NCBI RefSeq assembly: GCF_051020985.1
Contig: NW_027475141.1
Location: 1,116,001-1,180,000, forward strand
Direction of reading: 5' to 3'
Source of the DNA: Nomia melanderi
Taxonomy: Eukaryota > Arthropoda > Insecta > Hymenoptera > Halictidae
DNA: 64,000 nucleotides
The stretch's first letter is position 1; each line of letters starts with the position of its first letter. Below, piece by piece: positions 34,329 through 48,900 of this stretch. A program made the translations under genes and the position numbers. Below the pieces are notes generated by a model, which was not told where the DNA came from, made no database searches, and saw only the letters and a list, made by a program, of their open reading frames with translations.

Positions 34329-37300
34329 CCTGAGTGTCCGGCCCCATGAGACGGTGGTTTTCTCGGCCCCTGGTGGTCCGAGGTCCTTCCCGCTGCCCAG
34401 ATTCATGTGCCAGGGCCTCCTGCCGATAATTCACATTGGTTTATTGCGCTATCTCTAATAGCACCCGAGATATCACCAGATATATATTGGATTTTTCCCT
34501 GCCCCTGACAGTCCGGCCCCATGTGTTGATGGTTTTCTCGGTCCTTCGTGGTCCGAGGAATATCCCGCTGAACAGATTCATGCGCCAGGGCTTCCTGCAG
34601 ACAATTCACTTTGGTGTATTGCGCTATCTGTAATAGCACCCGAGATATCACTAGATATATGCTGGATTTTTACATGACCTTGGGTGACGGATTGCGAATA
34701 TCTGTAATTTTCTCGGCGCCTGGTGGTCCGAGGTCGTTCCTGCTGCACAGATTCAATCGCCAGTGCCTCCTACAGACAATGCACTTTGACTTATTGCGCT
34801 ATCTCTAATAGCACCCGAGATATCACCAGATATATATTGGATATTTCCCTGACCCTGTCAGTCCGGCCCCATGAGACGGTGATTGTCTCGGCCCCTGGTG
34901 GTTCGAGGTCGATCCCGCTGCACAGATTCATGCGCCAGGGCCTCCTACAGACAATGCACTTTGATTTATTGCGCTATCTCTAATTGCACCCGAGATATCA
35001 CCAGATATATATTGGATTTTTCCTTGACCCTGACAGTCCGGCCCCATGAGACGTGGGTTTTCTCGGCCCCTGGTGGTCCGAGGTCGTTCCCGCTGCCCAG
35101 ATTCATGTGCCAGGGCCTCCTGCAGATAATTCACATTGGTTTATTGCACTATCTCTAATAGCACCCGAGATATCACCAGATATATATTGGATTTTCCCCT
35201 GACCCTGAGTGTCCGGCCCCATGAGAATGTGGTTTTCTCGGCCCCTGGTGGTCCGCGGTCGTTCCCGCTGCACAGAATCATGCGCCATGGCCTCCTATAG
35301 ACAATGCACTTTGATGTATTGGGCTATCTGTAATAGCACCCGAGATATCAGAAGATATATATTGGATTCTTCCCTGACCCTGAGTGTCCGGCCCCATGAG
35401 ACGGTGGTTTTCTCGGCCCCTGGTGGTCCGAGGTCGTTCCCGCTGCACAGAATCATGCGCCAAGGCCTCCTACAGACAATGCACTTTGATGTATTGGGCT
35501 ATCTGTAATAGCACCCGAGATATCACCAGATATATAGTGGATTCTTCCCTGACCCCGAGTGTCCGGCCCCATGAGACGGTGGTTTTCTCGGCCCCTGGTG
35601 GTCCGAGGTCGTTCCCGCTGCCCAGATTCATGTGCCAGGGCCTCCTGCAGACAATTCACATTGGTTTATTGCGCTAACTCTAATAGCACCCGAGATATCA
35701 CCAGATATATATTGGATATTTCCCTGACCCTGACAGTCCGGCCCCATGAGACGGTGATTGTCTCGGCCCCTGGTGGTTCGAGGTCGATCCCGCTGCACAG
35801 ATTCATGCGCAAGGGCCTCCTACAGACAATGCACTTTGATTTATTGCGCTATCTCTAATTGCACCCGAGATATCACCAGATATATATTGGATTTTCCCCT
35901 GAGCCTGAGTGTCCGGCCCCATGAGACGGTGGTTTTCTCGGCCCCCGGTGGTCGGAGGTCGTTCCCGCTTCCCAGATTCATGCGCCAGGGCCTCCTGCAG
36001 ATAATTCACTTTAGTTTATTGCGCTATCTCTAATAGCACCCGAGATTTCAGCAGATATATATTGGATTTTTCCCTGACCCTGACAGTCCGGCTCCGTGAG
36101 ACGGTGGTTTTCTCGGCCCCTGGTGGTCCGAGGACGATCCCGCTGAACAGATTCATGCGCCAGGGCCTCCGGCAGATAATTCACTTTGGTTTATTGCGCT
36201 ATCTCTAATAGCACCCGAGATATCACCAGATATATATTGGATTTTCCCCTGAACCTGAGTGTCCGGCCCCATGAGACGGTAGTTTTATCGGCTCCTGGTG
36301 GTCCGAGGTCGTTTCCGCTTCATAGAATCATGCGCCAGGGCCTCCTGCAGATAATTCACTTTGGTTTGTTGCGCTATCTCTAATAGCACCCGAGATATCA
36401 CCAGATATATATTGGATTTTTCCTTGACCCTGTGTGTCCGGCCCCATGAGACTGTGGTTTTCTCGGCCCCTGGTGGTCCGAGGTCGTTCCCGCTGCACAG
36501 ACTCATGCGCCAGGGCCTCCTACAGACAATGAACTTTGATTTATTGCGCTATCTGTAATAGCTCCCGAGATATCACCATATATATATTTTGATTTTTCCC
36601 TGACCCTGAGTGTCCGGCCCCATGAGACGGTGGTTTTCTCGGCCCCTGGTGGTCCGAGGTCGTTCCCGCTGCCCAGATTCATGTGCCAGGGCCTCCTGCA
36701 GATAATTCACATTGGTCTATTGCACTATCTCTAATAGCACCCGAGATATCAGCAGATATATATTGGATTTTCCCCTGACCCTGAGTGTCCGGCCCCATGA
36801 GACTGTGGTTTTCTCGGCCCCTGGTGGTCCGAGGTCGTTCCCGCTGCACAGAATCATCCGCGAAGGCTTCCTGCTGACAATGCACTTTGATTTATCGCGC
36901 TATCTCTAATAGCTCCCGAGATATCACCAGATATATATTGGGTTTTCCCCTGACCCTGAGTGTCCGGCAACATGAGACTGTGGTTTTCTCGGCCCCTGGT
37001 GGTCCGAGGTCGTTCCCGCAGCACAGAATCATGCGCCAGGTCCTCCTACAGACAATGCACTTTGATGTATTGGGCTATCTGTAATAGCTCTCGAGATATC
37101 ACCAGATATATATTGGATTTTTCCCTGACCCTGAGTGTCCGGCCCCATGAGACGGTGGTTTTCTCGGCCCCTGGTGGTCCGAGGTCGTTCCCGCTGTCCA
37201 GATTCATGTGCCAGGGCCTCCTGCAGATAATTCACGTTGGTTTATTGCACTATCTCTAATAGCACCCGAGATATCAGCAGATATATATTGGATTTTCCCC

Positions 37301-40300
37301 TGACCCTGAGTGTCCGGCCCCATGAGACTGTGGTTTTCTCGGCCCCTGGCGGTCCGAGGTCGTTCCCGCTGAACAGACTCATGCGCCAGGGCCTCCTACA
37401 GACAATGAACTTTGATTTATTGCGCAATCTGCAATAGCACCCGAGATATCACCAGATATATAATGGATTTTTCCCTGACCCTGAGTGTCCGGCCTCCTGA
37501 GACTGTGGTTTTCTCGGCCCCTGGTGGTCCGAGGTCGTTCCCGCTGCACAGATTCATGCGCCAGGGTCTCCTGCAGATAATTCACTTTGGTTTATAGCGC
37601 TATCTCTAATAGCACCCGAGATATCACGAGATATATATTGGATTTTTCCCTGACCCTGAGTGTCCGGCCCCATGAGACGGTGGTTTTCTCGGCCACTGGT
37701 GGTCCGAGGTCGTTCCCGCTGGACAGATGCATACGCGAGGTCCTCCTGCAGATAATTCACTTTGGCTTATTGCGCTATCTCTAATAGCACCCGAGATATC
37801 ACGAGATATATATTGGATTTTTCCCTGACCCTGAGTGTCCGGCCCCATGAGACGGTGGTTTTCTCGGCCCCTGGTGGTCCGAGGTCGTTCCCGCTGGACA
37901 GATGCATACGCGACGGCCTCCTGCAGATAATTCACTTTGGCTTATTGCGCTATCTCTAATAGGACCCGAGATATCACCAGATATATATTGGATTTTCCCC
38001 TGACCCTGAGTGTCCGGCCCTATGAGACGGTGGTTTTCTCGGCCCCTGGTGGTCCGAGGTCGTTCCCGCTGCACAGATCCATGCGCCAGGGCCTCCTGCA
38101 GATAATTCACTTTGGTTTATTGCTCTATCTCTAATAGCACCCGAGATATCACCAGATATATATTGGATTCTTCCCTGACCCTGAGTGTCCGGCCCCATGA
38201 GACGTGCGTTTTCTCGGCCCCTGGTGGTCCGAGGTCGTTCCCGCTGCCCAGTTTCATGTGCCAGGGCCTCCTGCAGATAATTCACATTGGTTTATTGCAC
38301 TATCTCTAATAGCACCCGAGATATCACCAGATATATATTGGATTTTCCCCTGACCCTGAGTGTCCGGCCCCATGAGACTGTGGTTTTCTCGGCCCCTGGT
38401 AGTCCGAGGTTGTTCCCGCTGCACAGACTCATGCGCCAGGGCCTCCTACAGACAATGAACTTTGATTTATTGCTCTATCTGTAATAGCTCCCGAGATATC
38501 ACCAGATATATATTGGATTTTTCCCTGACCCTGAGTGTCCGGCCCCATGAGAATGTGGTTTTCTCGGCCCCTGGTGGTCCACGGTCGTTCCCGCTGCACA
38601 GTATCATGCGCCATGGCCTCCTACAGACAATGCACTTTGATGTATTGGGCTATCTGTAATAGCACCCGAGATATCAGCAGATATATATTGGATTCTTCCC
38701 TGACCCTGACAGTCCGGCCCCATGAGACGGTGGTTTTCTCGGCCCCTGGTGGTCCGAGGTCGTTCCCGCTGCCCAGATTCATGTGCCAGGGCCTCCTGCA
38801 GATAATTCACATTGATTTATTGCGCTAACTCTGATAGCACACGAGATATCACCAGATATATATTGGATATTTCCCTGACCCTGACAGTCCGGCCCCATGA
38901 GACGGTGGTTTTCTCGGCCCCTGGTGGTCCGAGGTCGTTCCCGCTGCCCAGATTCATGTGCCAGGGCCTCCTGCAGATAATTCACATTGATTTATTGCGC
39001 TAACTCTAATTGCACCCGAGATATCACCAGATATATATTGGATTTGTCCCTGAACCTGAGTGTCCGGCCCCATGAGACGGTGGTTTTCTCGGCCCCTGGT
39101 GCTCCGAGGTCGTTCCCGCTGCACAGATTCATGCGACAGGGCCTCCTGCAGATAATTGACTTTGGTTTACTGCGCTATCTCTAATAGCACCCGAGATTTC
39201 ACCAGATATATATTGGATTTTTCCCTGACCCTGAGTGTCCGGCTCCATGAGACGGTGGTTTTCTCGGCCCCTGGTGGTCCGAGGTCGTTCCCGCTGAACA
39301 GACTCATGCGCCTGGGCCTCCTACAGACAATGCACTTTGATGTATTGGGCTATCTGTAATAGCACCCGAGATATCACCAGATATATATTGGATTCTTCCC
39401 TGACCCTGAGTGTCCGGCCCCATGAGACGGTGGTTTTCTCGGTCCCTCGTGGTCCGAGGTCGATCCCGCTGCACGCATTCATGCGCCAGGGCCTGCTACA
39501 GACAATGCACTTTGATTTATTGCACTATCTGTAATAGCACCCGAGCTATCACTAGATACATATTGGATTTTCCCCTGAACCTGAGTGTCCGGCCCCATGA
39601 GACGGTAGTTTTCTCGGCCCCTGGTGGTCCGAGATCGTTCCCGCTGCACAGATGCAATCGCCAGGGCCTCCTGCAGATAATTCACTTTGCTTTATTGCGC
39701 TATCTCTAATAGCACCCGAGATATCACCAGATATATATTGGATTTTCCCCTGAGCCTGAGTGTCCGGCCCCATGTGACGGTAGTTTTATCGGCTCCTGGT
39801 GGTCCGAGGTCGTTTCCGCTTCATAGAATCATGCGCCAGGGCCTCCTGCAGATAATTCACTTTGGTTTTTTGCACTATCTCTAATAGCACCCGAGATATC
39901 AGCAGATATATATTGGATTTTTCCCTGACGCTGAGTGTCCGGCCCCATGAGAATGTGGTTTTCTCGGCCCCTGGTGGTCCGCGGTCGTTCCCGCTGCACA
40001 GAATCATGCGCCTTGGCCTCCTACAGACAATGCACTTTGATGTATTGGGCTATCTGTAATAGCACCCGAGATATCAGTAGATATATATTGGATTCTTCCC
40101 TGACCCTGAGTGTCCGGCCCCATGAGACGGTGGTTTTCTCGGCCCCAGGTGGTCCGAGGTCGTTCCCGCTGCACAGAATCATGCGCCAGGGCCTCCTACA
40201 GACAATGCACTTTGATGTATTGGGCTATCTGTAATAGCACCCGAGATATCACCAGATATATATGGGATTCTTCCCTGACCCTGAGTGTCCACCCATGAGA

Positions 40301-42900
40301 CGGTGGTTTTCTCTGCCCCTGGTGGTCCGAGGTCGTTCCCGCTGCTCAGATTCATGCGCCAGGGCCTCCTACAGACAATGCACTTTCATTTATTGCGCTA
40401 TCTGTAATAGCACCCGAGATATCACCAGATATATATTGGATTCTTCCCTGACCCTGAGTGTCCGGCCCCATGAGACGGTGGTTTACTCGGCCCCTGGTGG
40501 TCCGAGGTCGTTCCCGCTGCACAGATTCATGCGCCAGGGCCTCCTACAGACAATGCACTTTGGTTTATTGCGCTATCTGTAATAGCACCCGAGATATCAC
40601 TAGATATATATTGGATTTTTCCCTGACCCTGAGTGTCCGACCCATGAGACTGTAGTTTTCTCGGCCCCTGGTGGTCCGAGGTCGTTCCCGCTGCACAGAT
40701 TCATGCGCCAGGGCCTCCTGCAGATAATTCACTTATGTTTATTGCGCTATCTCTAATAGCACCCGAGATATCACCGGATATATATTGGATTTTTCCTTGA
40801 CCCTGACAGTCCGGCCCCGTGTGTCGATGGTTTTATCGGTCCCTCGTGGTCCGAGGTCGATCCCGCTGCACAGATTCATGCGCCAGGGCCTCCTACAGCC
40901 AATGCACCTTGATTTATTGCGCTATCTGTAATAGCAGCCGAGATATCCCTAGATATATATTGGATTTTTCCCTGACCCTGAGTGTCCGACCCATGAGACT
41001 GTAGTTTTCTCGGCCCCTGGTGGTCCGAGGTCGTTCCCGCTGCACAGATTCATGCGCCAGGGCCACCCACAAACAATTCACTTTGATTTATTGCGCTATC
41101 TGTAATAGCACCCGAGATATCACCAGATATATATTGGATTTTTCCCTCACCCTGAGTGTCCGACTCCATGAGACGGTGGTTTTCTCGGCCCCTGGTGGTC
41201 CGAGGTCGTTCCCGCTGCACAGATTCATGCGCCAGGGCCTCCTGCCGATAATTCACATTGGTTTATTGCGCTATCTCTAATAGCACCCGAGATATCAGTA
41301 GATATATATTGGATTCTTCCCTGACCCTGAGTGTCCGGCCCCATGAGACGGTGGTTTTCTCGGCCCCTGGTGGTCCGAGGTCGTTCCCGCTGCACAGAAT
41401 CATGCGCCAGGGCCTCCTACAGACAATGCACTTTGATGTATTGGGCTATCTGTAATAGCACCCGAGATATCACCAGATATATATTGGATTCTTCCCTGAC
41501 CCTGAGTGTCCGGCCCCATGAGACGGTGGTTTTCTCGGCCCCTGGTGGTCCGAGGTCGTTCCCGCTGCACAGAATCATGCGCCAGGGCCTCCTACAGACA
41601 ATGCACTTTGATGTATTGGGCTATCTGTTATAGCACCCGAGATATCACCAGATATATATTGGATTCTTCCCTGACCCTGAGTGTCCGGCCCCATGAGACG
41701 GTGGTTTTCTCGGACCCTGGTGGTCCGAGGTCGTTCCCGCTGCCCAGATTCATGTGCCAGGGCCTCCTGCAGATAATTCACATTGGTTTATTGCGCTAAC
41801 TCTAATAGCACCCGAGATATCACCAGATATATATTGGATATTTCCCTGACCCTGACAGTCCGGCCCCATGAGACGGTGATTGTCTCGGCCCCTGGTGGTT
41901 CGAGGTCGATCCCGCTGCACAGATTCATGCGCAAGGGCCTCCTACAGACAATGCACTTTGATTTATTGCGCTATCTCTAATTGCACCCGAGATATCACCA
42001 GATATATATTGGATTTTCCCCTGAGCCTGAGTGTCCGGCCCCATGAGACGGTGGTTTTCTCGGCCCCTGGTGGTCGGAGGTCGTTCCCGCTTCCCAGATT
42101 CATGCGCCAGGGCCTCCTGCAGATAATTCACTTTAGTTTATTGCGCTATCTCTAATAGCACCCGAGATTTCACCAGATATATATTGGATTTTTCCCTGAC
42201 CCTGAGTGTCCGGCCCCATGAGACGGTGGTTTTCTCGGCCCCTGGTGGTCGGAGGTCGTTCCCGCTTCCCAGACTCATGCGCCAGGGCCTCCTGCAGATA
42301 GTTCACTTTAGTTTATTGCGCTATCTCTAATAGCACCCGAGATATCACCAGATATATATTGGATTTTTCCTTGACCCTGAGTGTCCGGCCCCATGAGACT
42401 GTGGTTTTCTCGGCCCCTGGTGGTCCGAGGTCGTTCCCGCTGCACAGACTCATGCGCCAGGGCCTCCTACAGACAATGAACTTTGATTTATTGCGCTATC
42501 TGTAATAGCACCCGAGATATCACCAGATATATATTGGATTCTTCCCTGACCCTGAGTGTCCGGCCCCATAAGACGTGGGTTTTCTCGGCCCCTGGTGGTC
42601 CGAGGTCGTTCCCGCTGCCCAGATTCATGTGCCAGGGCCTCCTGCAGATAATTCACATTGGTTTATTGCACTATCTCTAATAGCACCCGAGATATCACCA
42701 GATATATATTGGATTTTTCCCTGACCCTGAGTGTCCGGCCCCATGAGACGGTGGTTTTCTCGGCCCCTGGTGGTCGGAGGTCGTTCCCGCTTCCCAGACT
42801 CATGCGCCTGGGCCTCCTACAGACAATGCACTTTGATGTTTTGGGCAATCTCTAATAGCACCCGAGATATCACCAGATATATATTGGATTCTTCCCTGAC
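34329..42900 (+). repeat. 8572-bp higher-order unit G1 (49 monomers)
   Basis: This is the largest repeated unit in the window. 34329 to about 35900 recurs at offset 8572, about 35950-41450 at offset 9097, and about 41460-42680 at offset 8922. The changes of offset are whole numbers of monomers (+3, -1, -2). Content: one type B unit (34685), type C units near 34525 and 40825, many CTGCCCAGATTCATGTGCC and GATGTATTGGGC units, and units with GTCCACCCATGAG (two bases short) and GTCCGACCCATGAG (one short). It is bounded on the left by TGAGTGTCCGG shared with 42901. Confidence 0.9.
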
Positions 42901-45900
42901 CCTGAGTGTCCGGCCCCATGAGACGGTGGTTTTCTCGGCCCCTGGTGGTCCGAGGTCCTTCCCGCTGCCCAGATTCATGTGCCAGGGCCTCCTGCCGATA
43001 ATTCACATTGGTTTATTGCGCTATCTCTAATAGCACCCGAGATATCACCAGATATATATTGGATTTTTCCCTGCCCCTGACAGTCCGGCCCCATGTGTTG
43101 ATGGTTTTCTCGGTCCTTCGTGGTCCGAGGAATATCCCGCTGAACAGATTCATGCGCCAGGGCTTCCTGCAGACAATTCACTTTGGTGTATTGCGCTATC
43201 TGTAATAGCACCCGAGATATCACTAGATATATGCTGGATTTTTACATGACCTTGGGTGACGGATTGCGAATATCTGTAATTTTCTCGGCGCCTGGTGGTC
43301 CGAGGTCGTTCCTGCTGCACAGATTCAATCGCCAGTGCCTCCTACAGACAATGCACTTTGACTTATTGCGCTATCTCTAATAGCACCCGAGATATCACCA
43401 GATATATATTGGATATTTCCCTGACCCTGTCAGTCCGGCCCCATGAGACGGTGATTGTCTCGGCCCCTGGTGGTTCGAGGTCGATCCCGCTGCACAGATT
43501 CATGCGCCAGGGCCTCCTACAGACAATGCACTTTGATTTATTGCGCTATCTCTAATTGCACCCGAGATATCACCAGATATATATTGGATTTTTCCTTGAC
43601 CCTGACAGTCCGGCCCCATGAGACGTGGGTTTTCTCGGCCCCTGGTGGTCCGAGGTCGTTCCCGCTGCCCAGATTCATGTGCCAGGGCCTCCTGCAGATA
43701 ATTCACATTGGTTTATTGCACTATCTCTAATAGCACCCGAGATATCACCAGATATATATTGGATTTTCCCCTGACCCTGAGTGTCCGGCCCCATGAGAAT
43801 GTGGTTTTCTCGGCCCCTGGTGGTCCGCGGTCGTTCCCGCTGCACAGAATCATGCGCCATGGCCTCCTATAGACAATGCACTTTGATGTATTGGGCTATC
43901 TGTAATAGCACCCGAGATATCAGAAGATATATATTGGATTCTTCCCTGACCCTGAGTGTCCGGCCCCATGAGACGGTGGTTTTCTCGGCCCCTGGTGGTC
44001 CGAGGTCGTTCCCGCTGCACAGAATCATGCGCCAAGGCCTCCTACAGACAATGCACTTTGATGTATTGGGCTATCTGTAATAGCACCCGAGATATCACCA
44101 GATATATAGTGGATTCTTCCCTGACCCCGAGTGTCCGGCCCCATGAGACGGTGGTTTTCTCGGCCCCTGGTGGTCCGAGGTCGTTCCCGCTGCCCAGATT
44201 CATGTGCCAGGGCCTCCTGCAGACAATTCACATTGGTTTATTGCGCTAACTCTAATAGCACCCGAGATATCACCAGATATATATTGGATATTTCCCTGAC
44301 CCTGACAGTCCGGCCCCATGAGACGGTGATTGTCTCGGCCCCTGGTGGTTCGAGGTCGATCCCGCTGCACAGATTCATGCGCAAGGGCCTCCTACAGACA
44401 ATGCACTTTGATTTATTGCGCTATCTCTAATTGCACCCGAGATATCACCAGATATATATTGGATTTTCCCCTGAGCCTGAGTGTCCGGCCCCATGAGACG
44501 GTGGTTTTCTCGGCCCCTGGTGGTCGGAGGTCGTTCCCGCTTCCCAGATTCATGCGCCAGGGCCTCCTGCAGATAATTCACTTTAGTTTATTGCGCTATC
44601 TCTAATAGCACCCGAGATTTCACCAGATATATATTGGATTTTTCCCTGACCCTGAGTGTCCGGCCCCATGAGACGGTGGTTTTCTCGGCCCCTGGTGGTC
44701 GGAGGTCGTTCCCGCTTCCCAGACTCATGCGCCTGGGCCTCCTACAGACAATGCACTTTGATGTATTGGGCAATCTCTAATAGCACCCGAGATATCACCA
44801 GATATATATTGGATTCTTCCCTGACCCTGAGTGTCCGGCCCCATGAGACGGTGGTTTTCTCGGCCCCTGGTGGTCCGAGGTCCTTCCCGCTGCCCAGATT
44901 CATGTGCCAGGGCCTCCTGCCGATAATTCACATTGGTTTATTGCGCTATCTCTAATAGCACCCGAGATATCACCAGATATATATTGGATTTTCCCCTGAG
45001 CCTGAGTGTCCGGCCCCATGAGACGGTGGTTTTCTCGGCCCCCGGTGGTCGGAGGTCGTTCCCGCTTCCCAGATTCATGCGCCAGGGCCTCCTGCAGATA
45101 ATTCACTTTAGTTTATTGCGCTATCTCTAATAGCACCCGAGATTTCAGCAGATATATATTGGATTTTTCCCTGACCCTGACAGTCCGGCTCCGTGAGACG
45201 GTGGTTTTCTCGGCCCCTGGTGGTCCGAGGACGATCCCGCTGAACAGATTCATGCGCCAGGGCCTCCGGCAGATAATTCACTTTGGTTTATTGCGCTATC
45301 TCTAATAGCACCCGAGATATCACCAGATATATATTGGATTTTCCCCTGAACCTGAGTGTCCGGCCCCATGAGACGGTAGTTTTATCGGCTCCTGGTGGTC
45401 CGAGGTCGTTTCCGCTTCATAGAATCATGCGCCAGGGCCTCCTGCAGATAATTCACTTTGGTTTGTTGCGCTATCTCTAATAGCACCCGAGATATCACCA
45501 GATATATATTGGATTTTTCCTTGACCCTGTGTGTCCGGCCCCATGAGACTGTGGTTTTCTCGGCCCCTGGTGGTCCGAGGTCGTTCCCGCTGCACAGACT
45601 CATGCGCCAGGGCCTCCTACAGACAATGAACTTTGATTTATTGCGCTATCTGTAATAGCTCCCGAGATATCACCATATATATATTTTGATTTTTCCCTGA
45701 CCCTGAGTGTCCGGCCCCATGAGACGGTGGTTTTCTCGGCCCCTGGTGGTCCGAGGTCGTTCCCGCTGCCCAGATTCATGTGCCAGGGCCTCCTGCAGAT
45801 AATTCACATTGGTCTATTGCACTATCTCTAATAGCACCCGAGATATCAGCAGATATATATTGGATTTTCCCCTGACCCTGAGTGTCCGGCCCCATGAGAC

Positions 45901-48900
45901 TGTGGTTTTCTCGGCCCCTGGTGGTCCGAGATCGTTCCCGCTGCACAGAATCATCCGCGAAGGCTTCCTGCTGACAATGCACTTTGATTTATCGCGCTAT
46001 CTCTAATAGCTCCCGAGATATCACCAGATATATATTGGGTTTTCCCCTGACCCTGAGTGTCCGGCAACATGAGACTGTGGTTTTCTCGGCCCCTGGTGGT
46101 CCGAGGTCGTTCCCGCAGCACAGAATCATGCGCCAGGTCCTCCTACAGACAATGCACTTTGATGTATTGGGCTATCTGTAATAGCTCTCGAGATATCACC
46201 AGATATATATTGGATTTTTCCCTGACCCTGAGTGTCCGGCCCCATGAGACGGTGGTTTTCTCGGCCCCTGGTGGTCCGAGGTCGTTCCCGCTGTCCAGAT
46301 TCATGTGCCAGGGCCTCCTGCAGATAATTCACGTTGGTTTATTGCACTATCTCTAATAGCACCCGAGATATCAGCAGATATATATTGGATTTTCCCCTGA
46401 CCCTGAGTGTCCGGCCCCATGAGACTGTGGTTTTCTCGGCCCCTGGTGGTCCGAGGTCGTTCCCGCTGAACAGACTCATGCGCCAGGGCCTCCTACAGAC
46501 AATGAACTTTGATTTATTGCGCAATCTGCAATAGCACCCGAGATATCACCAGATATATAATGGATTTTTCCCTGACCCTGAGTGTCCGGCCTCCTGAGAC
46601 TGTGGTTTTCTCGGCCCCTGGTGGTCCGAGGTCGTTCCCGCTGCACAGATTCATGCGCCAGGGTCTCCTGCAGATAATTCACTTTGATTTATAGCGCTAT
46701 CTCTAATAGCACCCGAGATATCACGAGATATATATTGGATTTTTCCCTGACCCTGAGTGTCCGGCCCCATGAGACGGTGGTTTTCTCGGCCACTGGTGGT
46801 CCGAGGTCGTTCCCGCTGGACAGATGCATACGCGAGGTCCTCCTGCAGATAATTCACTTTGGCTTATTGCGCTATCTCTAATAGCACCCGAGATATCACG
46901 AGATATATATTGGATTTTTCCCTGACCCTGAGTGTCCGGCCCCATGAGACGGTGGTTTTCTCGGCCCCTGGTGGTCCGAGGTCGTTCCCGCTGGACAGAT
47001 GCATACGCGACGGCCTCCTGCAGATAATTCACTTTGGCTTATTGCGCTATCTCTAATAGGACCCGAGATATCACCAGATATATATTGGATTTTCCCCTGA
47101 CCCTGAGTGTCCGGCCCCATGAGACGGTGGTTTTCTCGGCCCCTGGTGGTCCGAGGTCGTTCCCGCTGCACAGATCCATGCGCCAGGGCCTCCTGCAGAT
47201 AATTCACTTTGGTTTATTGCTCTATCTCTAATAGCACCCGAGATATCACCAGATATATATTGGATTCTTCCCTGACCCTGAGTGTCCGGCCCCATGAGAC
47301 GTGCGTTTTCTCGGCCCCTGGTGGTCCGAGGTCGTTCCCGCTGCCCAGTTTCATGTGCCAGGGCCTCCTGCAGATAATTCACATTGGTTTATTGCACTAT
47401 CTCTAATAGCACCCGAGATATCACCAGATATATATTGGATTTTCCCCTGACCCTGAGTGTCCGGCCCCATGAGACTGTGGTTTTCTCGGCCCCTGGTAGT
47501 CCGAGGTTGTTCCCGCTGCACAGACTCATGCGCCAGGGCCTCCTACAGACAATGAACTTTGATTTATTGCGCTATCTGTAATAGCTCCCGAGATATCACC
47601 AGATATATATTGGATTTTTCCCTGACCCTGAGTGTCCGGCCCCATGAGAATGTGGTTTTCTCGGCCCCTGGTGGTCCACGGTCGTTCCCGCTGCACAGTA
47701 TCATGCGCCATGGCCTCCTACAGACAATGCACTTTGATGTATTGGGCTATCTGTAATAGCACCCGAGATATCAGCAGATATATATTGGATTCTTCCGTGA
47801 CCCTGAGTGTCCGGCCCCATGAGACGGTGGTTTTCTCGGCCCCTGGTGGTCCGAGGTCGTTCCCGCTGCCCAGATTCATGTGCCAGGGCCTCCTGCAGAT
47901 AATTCACATTGATTTATTGCGCTAACTCTGATAGCACACGAGATATCACCAGATATATATTGGATATTTCCCTGACCCTGACAGTCCGGCCCCATGAGAC
48001 GGTGGTTTTCTCGGCCCCTGGTGGTCCGAGGTCGTTCCCGCTGCCCAGATTCATGTGCCAGGGCCTCCTGCAGATAATTCACATTGATTTATTGCGCTAA
48101 CTCTAATTGCACCCGAGATATCACCAGATATATATTGGATTTGTCCCTGAACCTGAGTGTCCGGCCCCATGAGACGGTGGTTTTCTCGGCCCCTGGTGCT
48201 CCGAGGTCGTTCCCGCTGCACAGATTCATGCGACAGGGCCTCCTGCAGATAATTGACTTTGGTTTACTGCGCTATCTCTAATAGCACCCGAGATTTCACC
48301 AGATATATATTGGATTTTTCCCTGACCCTGAGTGTCCGGCTCCATGAGACGGTGGTTTTCTCGGCCCCTGGTGGTCCGAGGTCGTTCCCGCTGAACAGAC
48401 TCATGCGCCTGGGCCTCCTACAGACAATGCACTTTGATGTATTGGGCTATCTGTAATAGCACCCGAGATATCACCAGATATATATTGGATTCTTCCCTGA
48501 CCCTGAGTGTCCGGCCCCATGAGACGGTGGTTTTCTCGGTCCCTCGTGGTCCGAGGTCGATCCCGCTGCACGCATTCATGCGCCAGGGCCTCCTACAGAC
48601 AATGCACTTTGATTTATTGCACTATCTGTAATAGCACCCGAGCTATCACTAGATACATATTGGATTTTCCCCTGAACCTGAGTGTCCGGCCCCATGAGAC
48701 GGTAGTTTTCTCGGCCCCTGGTGGTCCGAGATCGTTCCCGCTGCACAGATGCAATCGCCAGGGCCTCCTGCAGATAATTCACTTTGGTTTATTGCGCTAT
48801 CTCTAATAGCACCCGAGATATCACCAGATATATATTGGATTTTCCCCTGAGCCTGAGTGTCCGGCCCCATGTGACGGTAGTTTTATCGGCTCCTGGTGGT